Below are positions 23,460 through 33,852 of a stretch of 64,000 nt of DNA, piece by piece. The stretch lies in NCBI GenBank assembly GCA_015345905.1, contig JADDTR010000017.1, positions 620,001 through 684,000 on the forward strand, given 5' to 3'. Source of the stretch: Aotearoamyces nothofagi (lineage: Eukaryota; Ascomycota; Leotiomycetes; Leotiales; Tympanidaceae). The position numbers and the translations under genes are program-made. Positions within the stretch are counted from its first letter, which is position 1. Every line of letters starts with the position of its first letter. The notes under the pieces were generated by a model. It saw nothing but the letters and a program-made list of their open reading frames with translations, was not told where the DNA came from and made no database searches.

Positions 23460-24020
23460 ATGGAAAGCACAAAAGCGACGCCCCCAGGGCCGAAGCCGAA
23501 GATCTACCTCGCGGGCCCGGAAGTCTTCGAGCGCGACCCCATCGGCGCGGGCGAGTCGCTCAAGGCGACATGCGCGAAGCGCGGCGCCGAGGGCCTGTAC
23601 CCCATGGATAACGCCCTCGAGCCCGGCAGCGACCTGGCGCGGCGCATCAGGACTGCCAATATGGACATGATCCGGTCCTGCGATGCGGTCGTGGCGAACA
23701 TGACGCCGTTCCGCGGGCCGTCGATGGATGTGGGCACGGCGTATGAGATGGGTGTGGCGGCTGCGCTGGACAAGATCGTCGTGGGCTATACGGCGGATAA
23801 GAGGACGTATGTGGAGAAGGTGCTGGGACTTGGGGGAGCCGTCGAGAGGGGTCCGGATGGGCGGTTGAGAGATGTTGCTGGGATGTCTGTGGAGGAATTT
23901 GAGAGTGCGCCGCTCATTGATAATCTGATGATGGCATGTGGCATGGATCGGCTTTGTGAATCGGCGGAAGAGGCTATCCAGGCGGCTGTTGAACTGTTCG
24001 AGTTGAGAAAGGCTTGCTGA
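23460..24020 (+). CDS. Nucleoside 2-deoxyribosyltransferase family protein
   Basis: Enzyme family that swaps or hydrolyses the base of deoxynucleosides in purine/pyrimidine salvage. Single exon, 186 residues. The family motifs are visible: KIYLAGPEVF (residues 14-23), the DPIG loop at 26-29, VVANMTPFRGPSMDVGTAYE (77-96) with Asp90 and the catalytic Glu96, then EMGVAAALDKIVVGYT. The family is common in bacteria and patchy in fungi. The gene has no intron and is clearly GC-rich with GC-ending codons, while the sequence just upstream is AT-rich. This suggests, but does not prove, horizontal acquisition. It is convergent with the hydrolase at 24276. Confidence 0.88.
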   Translation: MESTKATPPGPKPKIYLAGPEVFERDPIGAGESLKATCAKRGAEGLYPMDNALEPGSDLARRIRTANMDMIRSCDAVVANMTPFRGPSMDVGTAYEMGVAAALDKIVVGYTADKRTYVEKVLGLGGAVERGPDGRLRDVAGMSVEEFESAPLIDNLMMACGMDRLCESAEEAIQAAVELFELRKAC

Positions 24021-24275
24021 GGGACATTGGCTGCCCCTAAATGAAGAGGGTTGGAAGGCTTGTCCCAGTCTCATAGCACCTTGTTTCAGCATGAGGGTCT
24101 TGCGTGTACCTCATATCATACGCGGAGCTATTAAAGCAAAATTCCCTGAGCAATAGCTTATACGAAGGATATGCTAATACTTAATTCGTTTCTAATTTCT
24201 GTTTCAATGAGCTGAAGATGTCCTATATGCGGCCGTGGAACCGTCGGTGCCTTCTATAAACAATAATAATGTGCT

Positions 24276-25229
24276 TTAGATTTTATGATTATCCCACCAG
24301 TCCTGTACAAGAGGCGCCATAAACTCTTGGTTATACTGGTTTACCCCTTCCATAGAATGTCCAACACCATCAACGATTTTCACCTCTACATTGAGCCCTA
24401 GTTCACTCCAATGCTTGGCTAGATTCTGTAACCGTTCCAATCTAGTGACCTCCTTTTCATCGTCGGCACCATAATTATCACCCTTTAGTAGTTTCCTGAT
24501 GGCCTGTGCCATCCCACCCAAATCTTTGCTACCAACTATAGCAAAGATGGGTAACTTTTTCAACTCAGTGAGATCGGCACTCTTTCCAAAGACCACGTCG
24601 AGATCTTGAACCCCCAGAGGCCACGGCTTGTTGAAGTCTAACAATGTAGCAGTGCCTGGTGCGCCGACGCTCACGCCCAAAAGACGTTCAGGATGTAGGT
24701 ACATGAAACGGTGGGCAAACTGCCCACCAGCAGAGAAGCCCGAGAGGAAGAACTTCGACGTGTCAAGGCTCGGCCAACGGATGGACACTTCGTCCAACAA
24801 TTTCAGGAGCACAAGATCGTAGCAGATCGGCTTATGCTCCGGCCCATCAACCTCAACTTGGTTCTTGAGCAACGCTACTACAGCGGGTAGGTGAGCGGAC
24901 GGAGGCTTGCCTAGATAATGGTAGCCATCGAGATCGAGCGGCCCCTGGACCATGGTGGGAAACAGCGGCGCAATGATTGCGCACCGGTGCTCATTTGCAA
25001 AGTTCTTCCAGGCATTTACATAGCGCATGTGAGTGCGGCCGTTGCCATGGACGGCTACGAGGACGGGAAGTTTGGGATCACCAGCAGATTGCGCGTAGTG
25101 GACATCTGGGACGAAGGCCGCATAGGAGATACGGGGATCGGCCTGCAACGAGGTCGTGGAAACATCATTTGTCAAAGAGAGTGCTGCAAGCAGATGGCGA
25201 GGGAGAGCCGTGACAGGCACGACAGACAT
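24276..25229 (-). CDS. Alpha/beta hydrolase, PHB-depolymerase/carbohydrate-esterase-like
   Basis: Intracellular serine hydrolase of the esterase-D/PHB-depolymerase type. Single exon, 317 residues from the ATG at 25229; the frame is open further upstream but without an ATG. The oxyanion region is LVAVHGNGRTHMRYV. The nucleophile elbow GFSAGGQ has Ser166, a likely acid Asp is in the KDLGG region, and the catalytic His is at 291 (DGVGHSMEG). No signal peptide was recognised. Similar proteins are widespread as uncharacterised hydrolases in filamentous fungi. Substrate unknown. Confidence 0.85.
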   Translation of the reverse strand: MSVVPVTALPRHLLAALSLTNDVSTTSLQADPRISYAAFVPDVHYAQSAGDPKLPVLVAVHGNGRTHMRYVNAWKNFANEHRCAIIAPLFPTMVQGPLDLDGYHYLGKPPSAHLPAVVALLKNQVEVDGPEHKPICYDLVLLKLLDEVSIRWPSLDTSKFFLSGFSAGGQFAHRFMYLHPERLLGVSVGAPGTATLLDFNKPWPLGVQDLDVVFGKSADLTELKKLPIFAIVGSKDLGGMAQAIRKLLKGDNYGADDEKEVTRLERLQNLAKHWSELGLNVEVKIVDGVGHSMEGVNQYNQEFMAPLVQDWWDNHKI

Positions 25230-26639
25230 CGTAGTGGTACTGAGCGGCCTCTGCGCGCCGAAGTCACGTGGCAAAACAGGTGCTGGCGTCTGTTGTATAT
25301 GCAGCGAATGAAGGTTACTTATGTGAGCGATTGATGGCGGTTGATCTCAAGATTTGCAGAACAGCAGCAACGGCATTATAAGTCCTGTCGTGGCCAAGTC
25401 AGCAAATGGGCGTTGTCGGCGTGGTGGGCGAGGTCGGCATGTTACTCGTTAGGCGCTGTTTGCGTTGCGTACACTGTAGTGAATTCCGTGTGCCGATACC
25501 TTCTGTGGCGGGATGTAGGGCAGGTAGAACTGTGAGCCTGTATATAGACCAGACGTGTACAAGCATTCTGTACAGTAGAATTGGAGGCCAAGCTGCCAAC
25601 TAGGCTTTCAAGCAGACTCGGAGAATCCTGAATGGCGAGATAATGCAAGTATGCAAGTTGTTGCCGGCTGGCAGCTGTATACCGGCAGTTCTGGCCGTGG
25701 ACAGATGGATTCTGCATGGTGTGATATGGATATGCACCCAGGTATACTGTGTACTATGGCATGGTTTGCACTCTGTATACACGTGCATTCGTTCGGTCTA
25801 CGCCTGTCGGACCGGACTGCAACGATGGTCCAAGGCCATTCTATTCATTTCATTCCATTCAATGGGCCACAGCCTTCTTGAAGAGAATGGTCTCTGCAGG
25901 CTGTGGATACCACAGTGGGACGATTTGCCAGACGTGATCCGGAACCGACTCTCTTGCTGGATGCCGAGTGTAGACACTTTAGAGGTGTCATTTATATGGG
26001 AAGGGAAAGGGGAAGGGGAAGGGGGCGGAACAGCGACAACGGGTGCCGAGTTACTCGCCGAGTACGTTTCGTTTACCCTTGTTGCCACCCAACCGACTCC
26101 AACTCCACCTTGCCTTCAATTACAACTCCACCAGCCTCATTATTATACCTCGACATCTCTTCTCTATGCCGGTGGCCAAGGAGCCTCAATATCTCGTGCC
26201 ATCGTTGCAAACCTCCTGAGTGCCTCATTCTTGCCTGCACTTGTGAAAGGAGCACCAGGGAGGCCGTGGCGCGATCCAGCAGCCCCTGGCAGCCGCCTCT
26301 TTGCCTTCTTCTGTAGGTGAAACGACCTTAATATATTCCAGATTACAGGCGCCTGCTACGACATTTCCATCACCATGTCCACTATCGCTGATGTTCGTGG
26401 CGGCGACAGTCTGTGCACTTACGATCCCCACCATCAGGTGTCATGTTTATTCCTTCATCTCCTTCCAAACCTCTCTTATATTCCTCTCGCGTCCGCTCTC
26501 TAATCTCATTGTTTGGTTTCCCTCGACACAGGAAGCTCAGTCTTCGTCCGTTCATTTTTTGATTTGCGCGCTATATCTTCTCTTCTTGTCTCAATCTACA
26601 TATCTGTGTTGATCACCTATCTCTTGAGATATTATCACT
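25230..26639. other. Divergent intergenic region, no gene supported
   Basis: 1.4 kb between the hydrolase start and the expansin-like gene. A 225-codon plus-strand open frame (25643-26320) has no family signal, overlaps other open frames and is rejected. The last about 300 bases are pyrimidine-rich (TCTTCC, CTCTC), as in many fungal core promoters. Confidence 0.55.
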
Positions 26640-28453
26640 ATGCACTTCTCGTATACAATTGCCTTTTTAGGCTTGCTGGCCTTGGCGAGAGGCGCTTCTT
26701 TAACATCTAGAGCACTGTCTGGACAGGCTACATTCTACGGTGGCAATGTCGCCGGTGGTACATGCTCATTCTCCACGTACACTCTTCCATCTGACATATA
26801 TGGTACTGCGCTTTCGGATTCCAACTGGGATACTGCTGCGAACTGTGGTGCTTGCATTACTGTGACTGGACCATCTGGGAACAATATTACTGCTATGGTA
26901 TGCATCCTATGCCGGCATATCTTCTCGAGTTAATGTGCATTACTGACAATCTATAGATCGTAGACGAGTGTCCTGGCTGTGGAACCAACCACCTTGACCT
27001 TTTTTCGGATGCCTTTTCTCAATTGGCTGATGCATCCGCTGGTGTTATCGATGTGACTTGGGATTACATCGACTGTCCTATTACCACACCTTTGCAACTG
27101 CACAACAAGGAGGGCGTTTCGGCTTACTGGTTCAGTATGCAAGTTGTTAACGCCAACAAGGCCGTGGCGAGCTTGGAAGTCAGTACTGATGGTGGAAGCA
27201 CGTGGATATCCACGACCAGACAGACGTACAACTTCTTTGAAATCTCCAGCGGAACAGGAACCACATCCGTCGATGTCAATGTTACGAGTGTGGATGGGGA
27301 TGTAGTTATTGTCAACTCGGTTACAATCAGTGATGGATTGTCAGTTACTGCATCGTCAAACTTTGGGTCTTCGTCTTCAGCGGCAGACACTGCCAACTCT
27401 AATTCTCCAGCAACAAGTAGCTCTGCTGCTGCTGCTGTTGAGGAATCCACCACTTCACTAGTAGCAAGCAGCTCTACTGCTGCTGTTGCTTATTCCGAAA
27501 CCAGCACCCTACCAGTGGCGAGTAGCTCTGCTGCTGCTATTGTTGCCGAATCCACAATTTTACCAGTGGCGAGTAGCTCTGTTGCTGCTACTGTTGCCGA
27601 ATCCACCATTTTACCAATAGCAAGCAGCTCTATTATCGCTGCTGTTGCTGAAACCACCACTTTACCAGTGGCAAGCAGCTCTGTTGCTGCTGTTGCTTAT
27701 TCAGAAACCAGCACCCTGCCAGTAGCAAGCAGCTCTGTTGCTGATGTTTGTGTTGTCGAAGCCATAACCTCACCAGTAGCAGCCAGCTCTGTTGCTGCTG
27801 TTGCTGCCATTGCCGAGACCGCCACCTCACTAGCTGTAGCTGTAGATGCCTCATCTACTCCGGCACGTCGCTTTAATGGCTTGGTCGCTTTGGAATCAGT
27901 AGCTGCCGCATCAGACACTTCAATACTAAACACCAGGAGCACTACTACTACAAATACCCTCTATACCACGGTCATACGTTCTACTGCTACAACATCCTCA
28001 ACCGTGGCTCTAGCCCCTTCTGCATCCAGCTCTGCATTAAACACGCCATCGACCTCCAGCTCCAGCTCCAGCTCTAGTCTCTCTAGCGCGTCGAGCACCG
28101 AATCCCCCGCCCCCATTGAAGCTGCTGTCGATAGCATTGCTACAACTCCCTCCTCATATTCGACTGTCACAGTCTATGCATGCGAGAATGCTGAAACCGA
28201 CATCTCAACCACAGTTACTCCTGTCACCACAACAGCCATTCCAACCTCAACCACAGTTACTCCTGTCACCACAGCAGCTATTCCAACCTCAACCGGCGTC
28301 ACGAGGTCCAGCGCCGTTTCAGTTTCATCTAGCAGCAGCACAACCACTGTCGCTAGCGCCACCGCGGCCTCGTTCACGGGTAGTGCATCCACCTTACGCA
28401 GCTCTGCCGTTGTCGCTGGCATTGTTGGCCTCGCTGCTATCTTCTTCGCATAA
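26640..28453 (+). CDS. GPI-anchored expansin-like protein (DPBB domain)
   Basis: Secreted wall-associated protein. Two exons (26640-26897, 26957-28453) give 584 residues. The signal peptide is about 1-18. A six-stranded double-psi beta-barrel follows (GQATFYGGNVAGGTCSF, then GTALSDSNWDTAANCGACI and IVDECPGCGTNHLDLF); the His-x-Asp-Leu motif resembles the expansin active-site motif. Next comes an expansin C-terminal binding domain (YWFSMQVVNANKAVASLEV, WISTTRQTYNFF). Residues about 235-380 are tandem repeats of 17-22 residues around LPVASSSVAA, then Ser/Thr-rich sequence with a duplicated TTVTPVTT-type unit. The last 17 residues are hydrophobic, a GPI signal. Expansins loosen cellulose non-hydrolytically; action on plant wall or on the fungus's own wall cannot be told from sequence. 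Confidence 0.88.
27410..27840 (+). repeat. Coding minisatellite in the expansin-like gene
   Basis: About eight degenerate in-frame copies of a 51-66-base unit encoding (L/S)PVASSSVAAVA followed by a short acidic/Thr spacer. A GPI protein with a repeat-built stalk usually varies in length between strains. Confidence 0.85.
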
Positions 28454-28732
28454 GTGATGCGTTCCTATTGTTTCCTCAAGTCTGTTACGGTTCCCCTTAC
28501 GGGTATACATGGTGAACTTGGCCGCTGGAGGGCCTGGAGATCGCGACTACCGCACTGAAGCGGTGTTATATTACCCGCATGTATTATAGGAATCGCAATG
28601 CATCTGCCCATCTGCTGCGAGTTCTGTACTATCCTACTATCCCCTCCCCTGAACAATCCCGTAGACCCATGATATTCAGATCGTCCTTGGTCGATCAGTG
28701 AGATTGCCCTCGCTGCTATGCGGCAACCCGCT

Positions 28733-28792
<60 letters not shown>

Positions 28793-28837
28793 NNNNNNNN
28801 NNNNNNNNNNNNAACCCCCCCCCCCCCCCCCCCCCCC
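28733..28837. other. Assembly gap: poly-G, 20 N, poly-C
   Basis: 60 consecutive G (28733-28792), 20 N (28793-28812), AA, then 23 C (28815-28837). Such long runs at a contig join are typical of sequencing or assembly error, for example dark-cycle poly-G. True sequence and distance here are unknown. Confidence 0.95.
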
Positions 28838-29265
28838 AAGATTTGCAGGATTATCCAGGGCAGGGGATAGTACAGTACAGTAATAATAGCCGCTATCGGC
28901 GCAAAACCCCAGATCGTAGACGGGCTCAAGCCGCGCACGATCAGCCCGTCGGTCATGCGCTCGGCTGATTGAATGAAGGGGAGAGAGGGGAGGGAGGGGG
29001 AAGAAGTAAGAGGGGGAAGAAGTAAGAGAGGGAAGAGAAGATATATACATATGTATATATATATGGATTCCACGTGCCACGCACGCTCCCAACCCCCGAC
29101 TCTCCCCATCTCCGTACGCCCACAGCAGCAGCGCCCATCGCTCCATCCGAGACATCATCGTCTCCCGCGCGCACGCACGCGAGCCGCCGATGCGCGCCGC
29201 GGGAAGTGGGGATTCCCGCTACGGCCTAGCTTGTGTCACGTCACACTACATGGATTAGGGGATTA

Positions 29266-29335
29266 TGGGGAATAAGGGGTTTGGGGATTGGGGATTTAAG
29301 GGGTTTGGAGATTTAAGGGGTTTGGAGACTTGGAG
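29266..29335. repeat. G-rich minisatellite (GGGGTTTGGAGATTTAA-like)
   Basis: About three to four degenerate copies of a 17-base unit GGGGTTTGGAGATTTAA and shorter GGGGATT variants. It has many runs of four G on one strand, so it could fold as a G-quadruplex. Confidence 0.85.
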
Positions 29336-30141
29336 GGGTCGCTGTTTTTATTTTTATTTTATTTTCCCCAGAAAAAAGAGAAGAGAAAATGTAGGGAAGA
29401 GAAGAGGAAGGAAAGAGAGAAAGGAAAAAAAAAGAGAAGATTGGGTGCTTGATTGAGGAGTCGTGCATAATGTAGGAAGGGGAATAGGTAGACTGGTGAT
29501 CGGGATTATCGAGGGTGCTTGATTCTGTTATCTAATCTATTCTGCCCTTGTGATATGATATTACCAGAGAAATTCGAAGAAATAAATCAATAAATCAATG
29601 AGCGAATGAATGAGAAATGGAAAAGAAAACATCTGAATCTGCCCAATATACTGTTCGTACACCCAGGACCAGTCTACTCGGATAACCATGTACAGATAGC
29701 CAGGAAACCCATCGACCCGGCGGGACCAGTGCATGGTATGGAATATTCGACAAGGAGTCCCTGAACATGTATTAATACTCGGGTAGAGAAAAGAAGAAAC
29801 CCTGACGATATACAACAAGCAGCAAAACTGCCGATACTAATAACAACAAAAGTTGGGAAAGACGCTGATGCAACTTGCAAGGGGCCTCACATCGCCCCCC
29901 CCTGAGGAGCCCCCTGGGCCTCCTGATTCCCGGAAAAGTGAAGGTACAGTACTGTATGTACACGAGTATATTACGCATCCAAGCCATGCCGCTTATGTAG
30001 CCCAAATACAAGAACAAGAGGCTGTCGACAAGGTCAGGAAACAGACAGACATCATGCGTTGCTGGATGGCAGCAAGCAGACCGTGATTCCTACACCCTCT
30101 CGCTGAACTCGGAACAAAAGGTCCGCTAACACCAATTAGAA

Positions 30142-30567
30142 TCAGCCTGTCTGGCCACTACCGCCGCTGCCGCCACCACCCTCTGCCGACGAGGCGATGT
30201 CGAGCGGGACGTCCTTTGCAATGCCGCTCTCAGTAGCTATCCTCCGCTGCAGTTTCTGTGAGTATCCGTCAGCGTGTCGGCTGCGTGCCTCTAGGCAGGT
30301 GGGTGTGGTATTAGTGGTGCTGGTGCTGGTGGCGGACGAACCCTTCGATGCCCGAGCTTCACTTCCAGGCTCTCCCTTCGAGCGCCACCGCGGGTCAGTG
30401 CTGCTGCAGCTTGGCACGGGGTACGGGTTAGATGCATGTCGCATGACTTACAGCTCTCGTTCTGTTATGGTACACAGCAACTCCCAGCTCCAAAACCCCG
30501 CAGAGGTAAAGGCGTCAAGGTATTGCGAGAGGCCGATCTCTTCCAAGACGCTCTTCAGGTGTTCCAT
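30142..30567 (-). CDS. Small SAM-domain protein
   Basis: Hidden gene of three short exons: 30452-30567, 30342-30375 and 30142-30255; 87 residues. Joined, it reads as one SAM domain covering most of the protein. It opens MEHLKSVLEEIGLSQYLDAF, continues FWSWELLCTITEREL, and after the 34-base middle exon reads ESLEVKLGHRRKLQRRIA, with the typical SAM end LGHRRKLQ. The tail is Gly/Ser-rich. Splice phases (2, then 0) fit exactly; the second donor (GTTCGT) is non-ideal. In other Pezizomycotina, as I recall, a very similar SAM domain is followed by an HMG box in a longer protein. No HMG box is visible downstream, so this is a stand-alone SAM protein or a shortened relative. SAM domains mediate protein-protein contacts. 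Confidence 0.75.
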
Positions 30568-31363
30568 GGCTGTCGGCGACGACTTTGAACTGAGGGTGTA
30601 AGCTTAAGATTGGGCTTAGATTTATCCAAACGAGACAGATGCAGCTTATAAAATGCAACGCCAACACAGAGCTCGAGGACATTGTCTGATATGGAAAGTC
30701 GGGGACGGTAGGATGTTTACGTCGTATGGCCTAGCACTACTGTTGAAGGGGGGAGGAACTGTCCTCTTATATTAGAGTTAGAGCTTGCCTACGGTTATAA
30801 GGTGCTTCCTCACGCTTCCGTCAAGTCCGTCGAGTGTGCCGAGTGTGTCAAGTGTCCAGTCTCTCGATGAACTGACCGTCAGCCAGCGGGCCTTCTGGAC
30901 CGCACGACCGGGCAAGCGCACCAACAAATCGGACTGTTGCTTACTGCTCAGATAACAATGGAAGGTAAGAAAAATCATGCCATGTACCAAACCCAACCCC
31001 ACACAGGCTGTACCATTCGCCGGCAGTACGACTCACGACTCGCGACCCAGTACGTGCTTACCAGGCATAGCAGGTGCTCCAGATGCCCGGGTATCCAGAG
31101 GTGCGGTGCGGGTAGACGGCCTTGGGCGGCAACGGAGGGAAAGAGGCTCTCAGGATGATATACTGCTCTCCTCGAACGGCTCGAGGACCCGGCGTACATG
31201 CACATGTATGGCCTTGGGTAAGATATCGTGGCCCTCGTCTGCATGTTGCCTGTTGCTTGCTGCATGCTGTCTGAGTGACTTACCTGCCTCTTGTAAAGCA
31301 CTTATGTATACCTTGAATATACAGGAGGTAAGATAGATAGGGAGGTGTAGATGGAGATGTAGC

Positions 31364-31405
31364 GGGAGGTACAGAGGGAGGTACAGAGGGAGGTACAGAG
31401 GGCGG
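31364..31405. repeat. 13-base minisatellite GGTACAGAGGGAG
   Basis: About three near-perfect copies of a 13-base purine-rich unit, preceded by looser related sequence from about 31335. Confidence 0.85.
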
Positions 31406-32495
31406 TAGAGGCAGATACTTAGGTAGGCTCTGTCCCAGAGACATCTTGGACTGCTAAGGCCGGCGATGGTGCCATTGACGCTGGCAAGCCTGGAGACAAC
31501 GGGTGTCCCGAAGGCAAACGAGCCCTAGAGCCCTTGAGCCAAGGGCGCCAGGGCCTCGGGGAGCTCGGATGGCTGGCTCGCCGAGGTCCTTAGGCCGCCG
31601 GCCTGCGATGCCTGAACAGGCTCGAGCAGGACAGGCGTCGGCGTGTGCTGCCGGGCCCGCGACGCGGCAGCGTAGCAGAGGCGATCCCCAGATCTGTTAT
31701 CGATCTCGCGCCCATTTTAGCCACTTCGGCCCTGGCGAAACGCAGGGTCCAGCGGGGCCCGCGACGAAACGAAACGGCAGGGGTCTGGCGGGATCTGCTG
31801 CTGCTCGTGGCCCGCGGGCCTCCGCCAGCCGCGGCGAGCTAGGCCCGGGGAGGCAAGGGCCACCGGCTATGGAGACGAGATGTCCAGGACGGGCTTAGAG
31901 GGGGTATACCGCAGCATCGATGCAGGGCGGTCCAGTATCGGCAGGCTGGCAGGCTGGCAGGCTACCAGGCAGGCAGACCTGCCCGCTCGTGGTGCTTTGC
32001 CGTGCTTGCGTACCGGGGAAGACACACCAGCCCGGGCACGATACAACTGTGCTGTACCGTCCTATAGCACTGTAGTACTGTACGCTACCTCAGGCACCTC
32101 CTCTGCACTCTCTACCTGCACCTCCCTAGTACTGGACATACCGCACACACCCCCTCCCGCGCTCGTAAGAATCTCCTCTTTCGCTCTAGGCCATGGCCAC
32201 ATGGCCCGAAGCTCCGGGGCGAGCACATGACGCACATGACGCCTGCTGTAGCTTCCGCTTTGGGCAGCCACAACCTTACTCCTCTGCTGCACATCATCCC
32301 ATCCCTGCCAGTGCTGACCAACCCTGCCTTCCTGACCCGGCACCGCTGAAGCTTCGACGGTGCATTGCTTTCTCTCTATAGCCGCTCCGGCTTCGCTGTT
32401 CCGCCATCCGGGGAATCCTGAGATCCCTGAGATCCCCGAGAATCCTGGGAATCCTGGGAATCCCCTCTGCTACATATGCAAGGCACCCAGGGCTA

Positions 32496-32529
32496 TGTAC
32501 TGTACTGTATGTACTGTACAGTACAGTAA
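32496..32529. repeat. TACTGTA-rich palindromic block
   Basis: Overlapping TACTGTA and GTACAGTA units containing the perfect 14-base palindrome GTACTGTACAGTAC at 32511-32524. Related stretches recur in other non-coding parts of the window. Confidence 0.85.
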
Positions 32530-33852
32530 GCACAGTACCCATACTGCTGTGCTTTGTGCAGGCCCTTATACACCTGCCGCTTTGAGGTATTGTATCATAT
32601 ACGGCAAGCAACTTACCTTGGGTAGCTGGCTTACTCTTCAAGCCTATACCGGAGATACTTTGGGACCATGGAGACTGCCCGTTCCTGTGTTATCGTCACC
32701 TAAGGTATATAGCCACCTCCCTTGGCTAAGGCCGGCCTGCTACTTCGGTTGCTTGTACGTACTTGTATTGAAGTGCTCCTGGCAGGAGTAGGAGGCCGCA
32801 ATCTGGCCTTTCTGCTGGTCCTCCGCCACGTGATGCGGCTCATTCAGGACCTCAGTGCCTTAGCTGCTGTAGTGATGATAAGCAATGACGACGAGACGGC
32901 GATAACGACGCGGGCTCGAGGTTTGACGTTTCCAGTTTTGGATGGAATGATTGAGCCTGCTCAAGGCGAATGTAATCTTCCTGCTCTGGCCTGCGTCTGG
33001 CCTGTCGAGGTCTCTTGGGTTAATCACTGCAGCTTTGGAGACTTCGTTGCATTGCTGTACGTAACGTACGATGGACAATTGCACTTGGACATGGAAATGC
33101 CTCCTGCCTACCCGCCACAGACGGAAATACAGGTAGCCTCCAATTTTCTATTTCCTCTTCAAAATTCATCTTCCATATTCACAAACAACAGCGAGCGGAG
33201 CGAGGAAAAGAAAACAGCCAGCGCAGCGTCAACCAAGGTAAAGACAGTGTGAGGCACAGAAGGACCATCTATGTCGTACACGACCATGGCAGTTGGAAAA
33301 ATCCCAACGGCTCTTACACAATACAATATATAGGCATTTTGGCATCTTGGCATCTTGGCGTGGTGGCCATTTCGTAAACCGCAAGTGCCAATTGCTGCTT
33401 TGCTATTTGTTGTTTGCTATTGGTTGATGCTTTTCACGTGTTACAACTGCTACTATCAACTGAAAAGGCCGCCGAAACAGGCGGAACAGGCGGAACTTGC
33501 GTCAACTCTTCTTCACATGCTCAGCTTTTAGTCTTCCGTCTTCCGTCGTCCGTCTTCCGTCATGCTCTTCACAAATCGCCATTCACACAAACTGCAAAGG
33601 TGGCATGATCAAGTCCTTATCAATCAGCGTCTCCCCCCAACAATTTCTTCCACTCCTGTTCTATAAAGGAAACAACATCTTATTAAATATGGGCACTTGA
33701 CTGGGGCTAGGGTCTCTGGAGGTTAAGTGATGGCCTGCTTTCTATTTGTGAGGATGTAATTCCAATCTTTTGGATCTTTCCTTTTCGTCCTGTCATCTCT
33801 TTGCCTTGACCGCTCCATCCACGATTAACCGTCGATAAACAGAAGGTGCGCG

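Larger units (their letters stand above)
28454..30141. other. Gene-poor stretch with assembly gap and G-rich repeats
   Basis: No gene supported. It contains the gap at 28733-28837, a purine-rich block (about 28977-29040), a (TA)n patch near 29042-29063 and a G-rich minisatellite at 29266-29335. A long minus-strand open frame across the gap (28465-29109) is an artefact of the homopolymers and N bases. Confidence 0.6.
30568..33852. other. 3.3-kb gene-poor region rich in short repeats
   Basis: No gene supported. Visible structure: a GGTACAGAGGGAG array at 31364-31405, CAGGCTGG/CAGG units near 31938-31975, CACTGTAGTACTGTACG-like DNA near 32070-32090, GAATCCTGG units near 32430-32465, the palindromic TACTGTA block at 32496-32529, and TCTTCCG units near 33535-33560. 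A 176-codon frame (32722-33252) has no recognisable domain and was not called. Confidence 0.55.

Noticed and set aside
25643-26320. 225-codon plus-strand frame between hydrolase and expansin-like genes
   Set aside because: No family signal, several overlapping frames, and composition changes along it as in non-coding DNA.
28465-29109. Minus-strand frame rich in poly-Pro/poly-Gly
   Set aside because: It crosses the N gap and the artificial G and C runs.
32722-33252. 176-codon plus-strand frame
   Set aside because: The hydrophobic start and the mixed rest match nothing I know, and composition is that of the surrounding repeat-bearing DNA.
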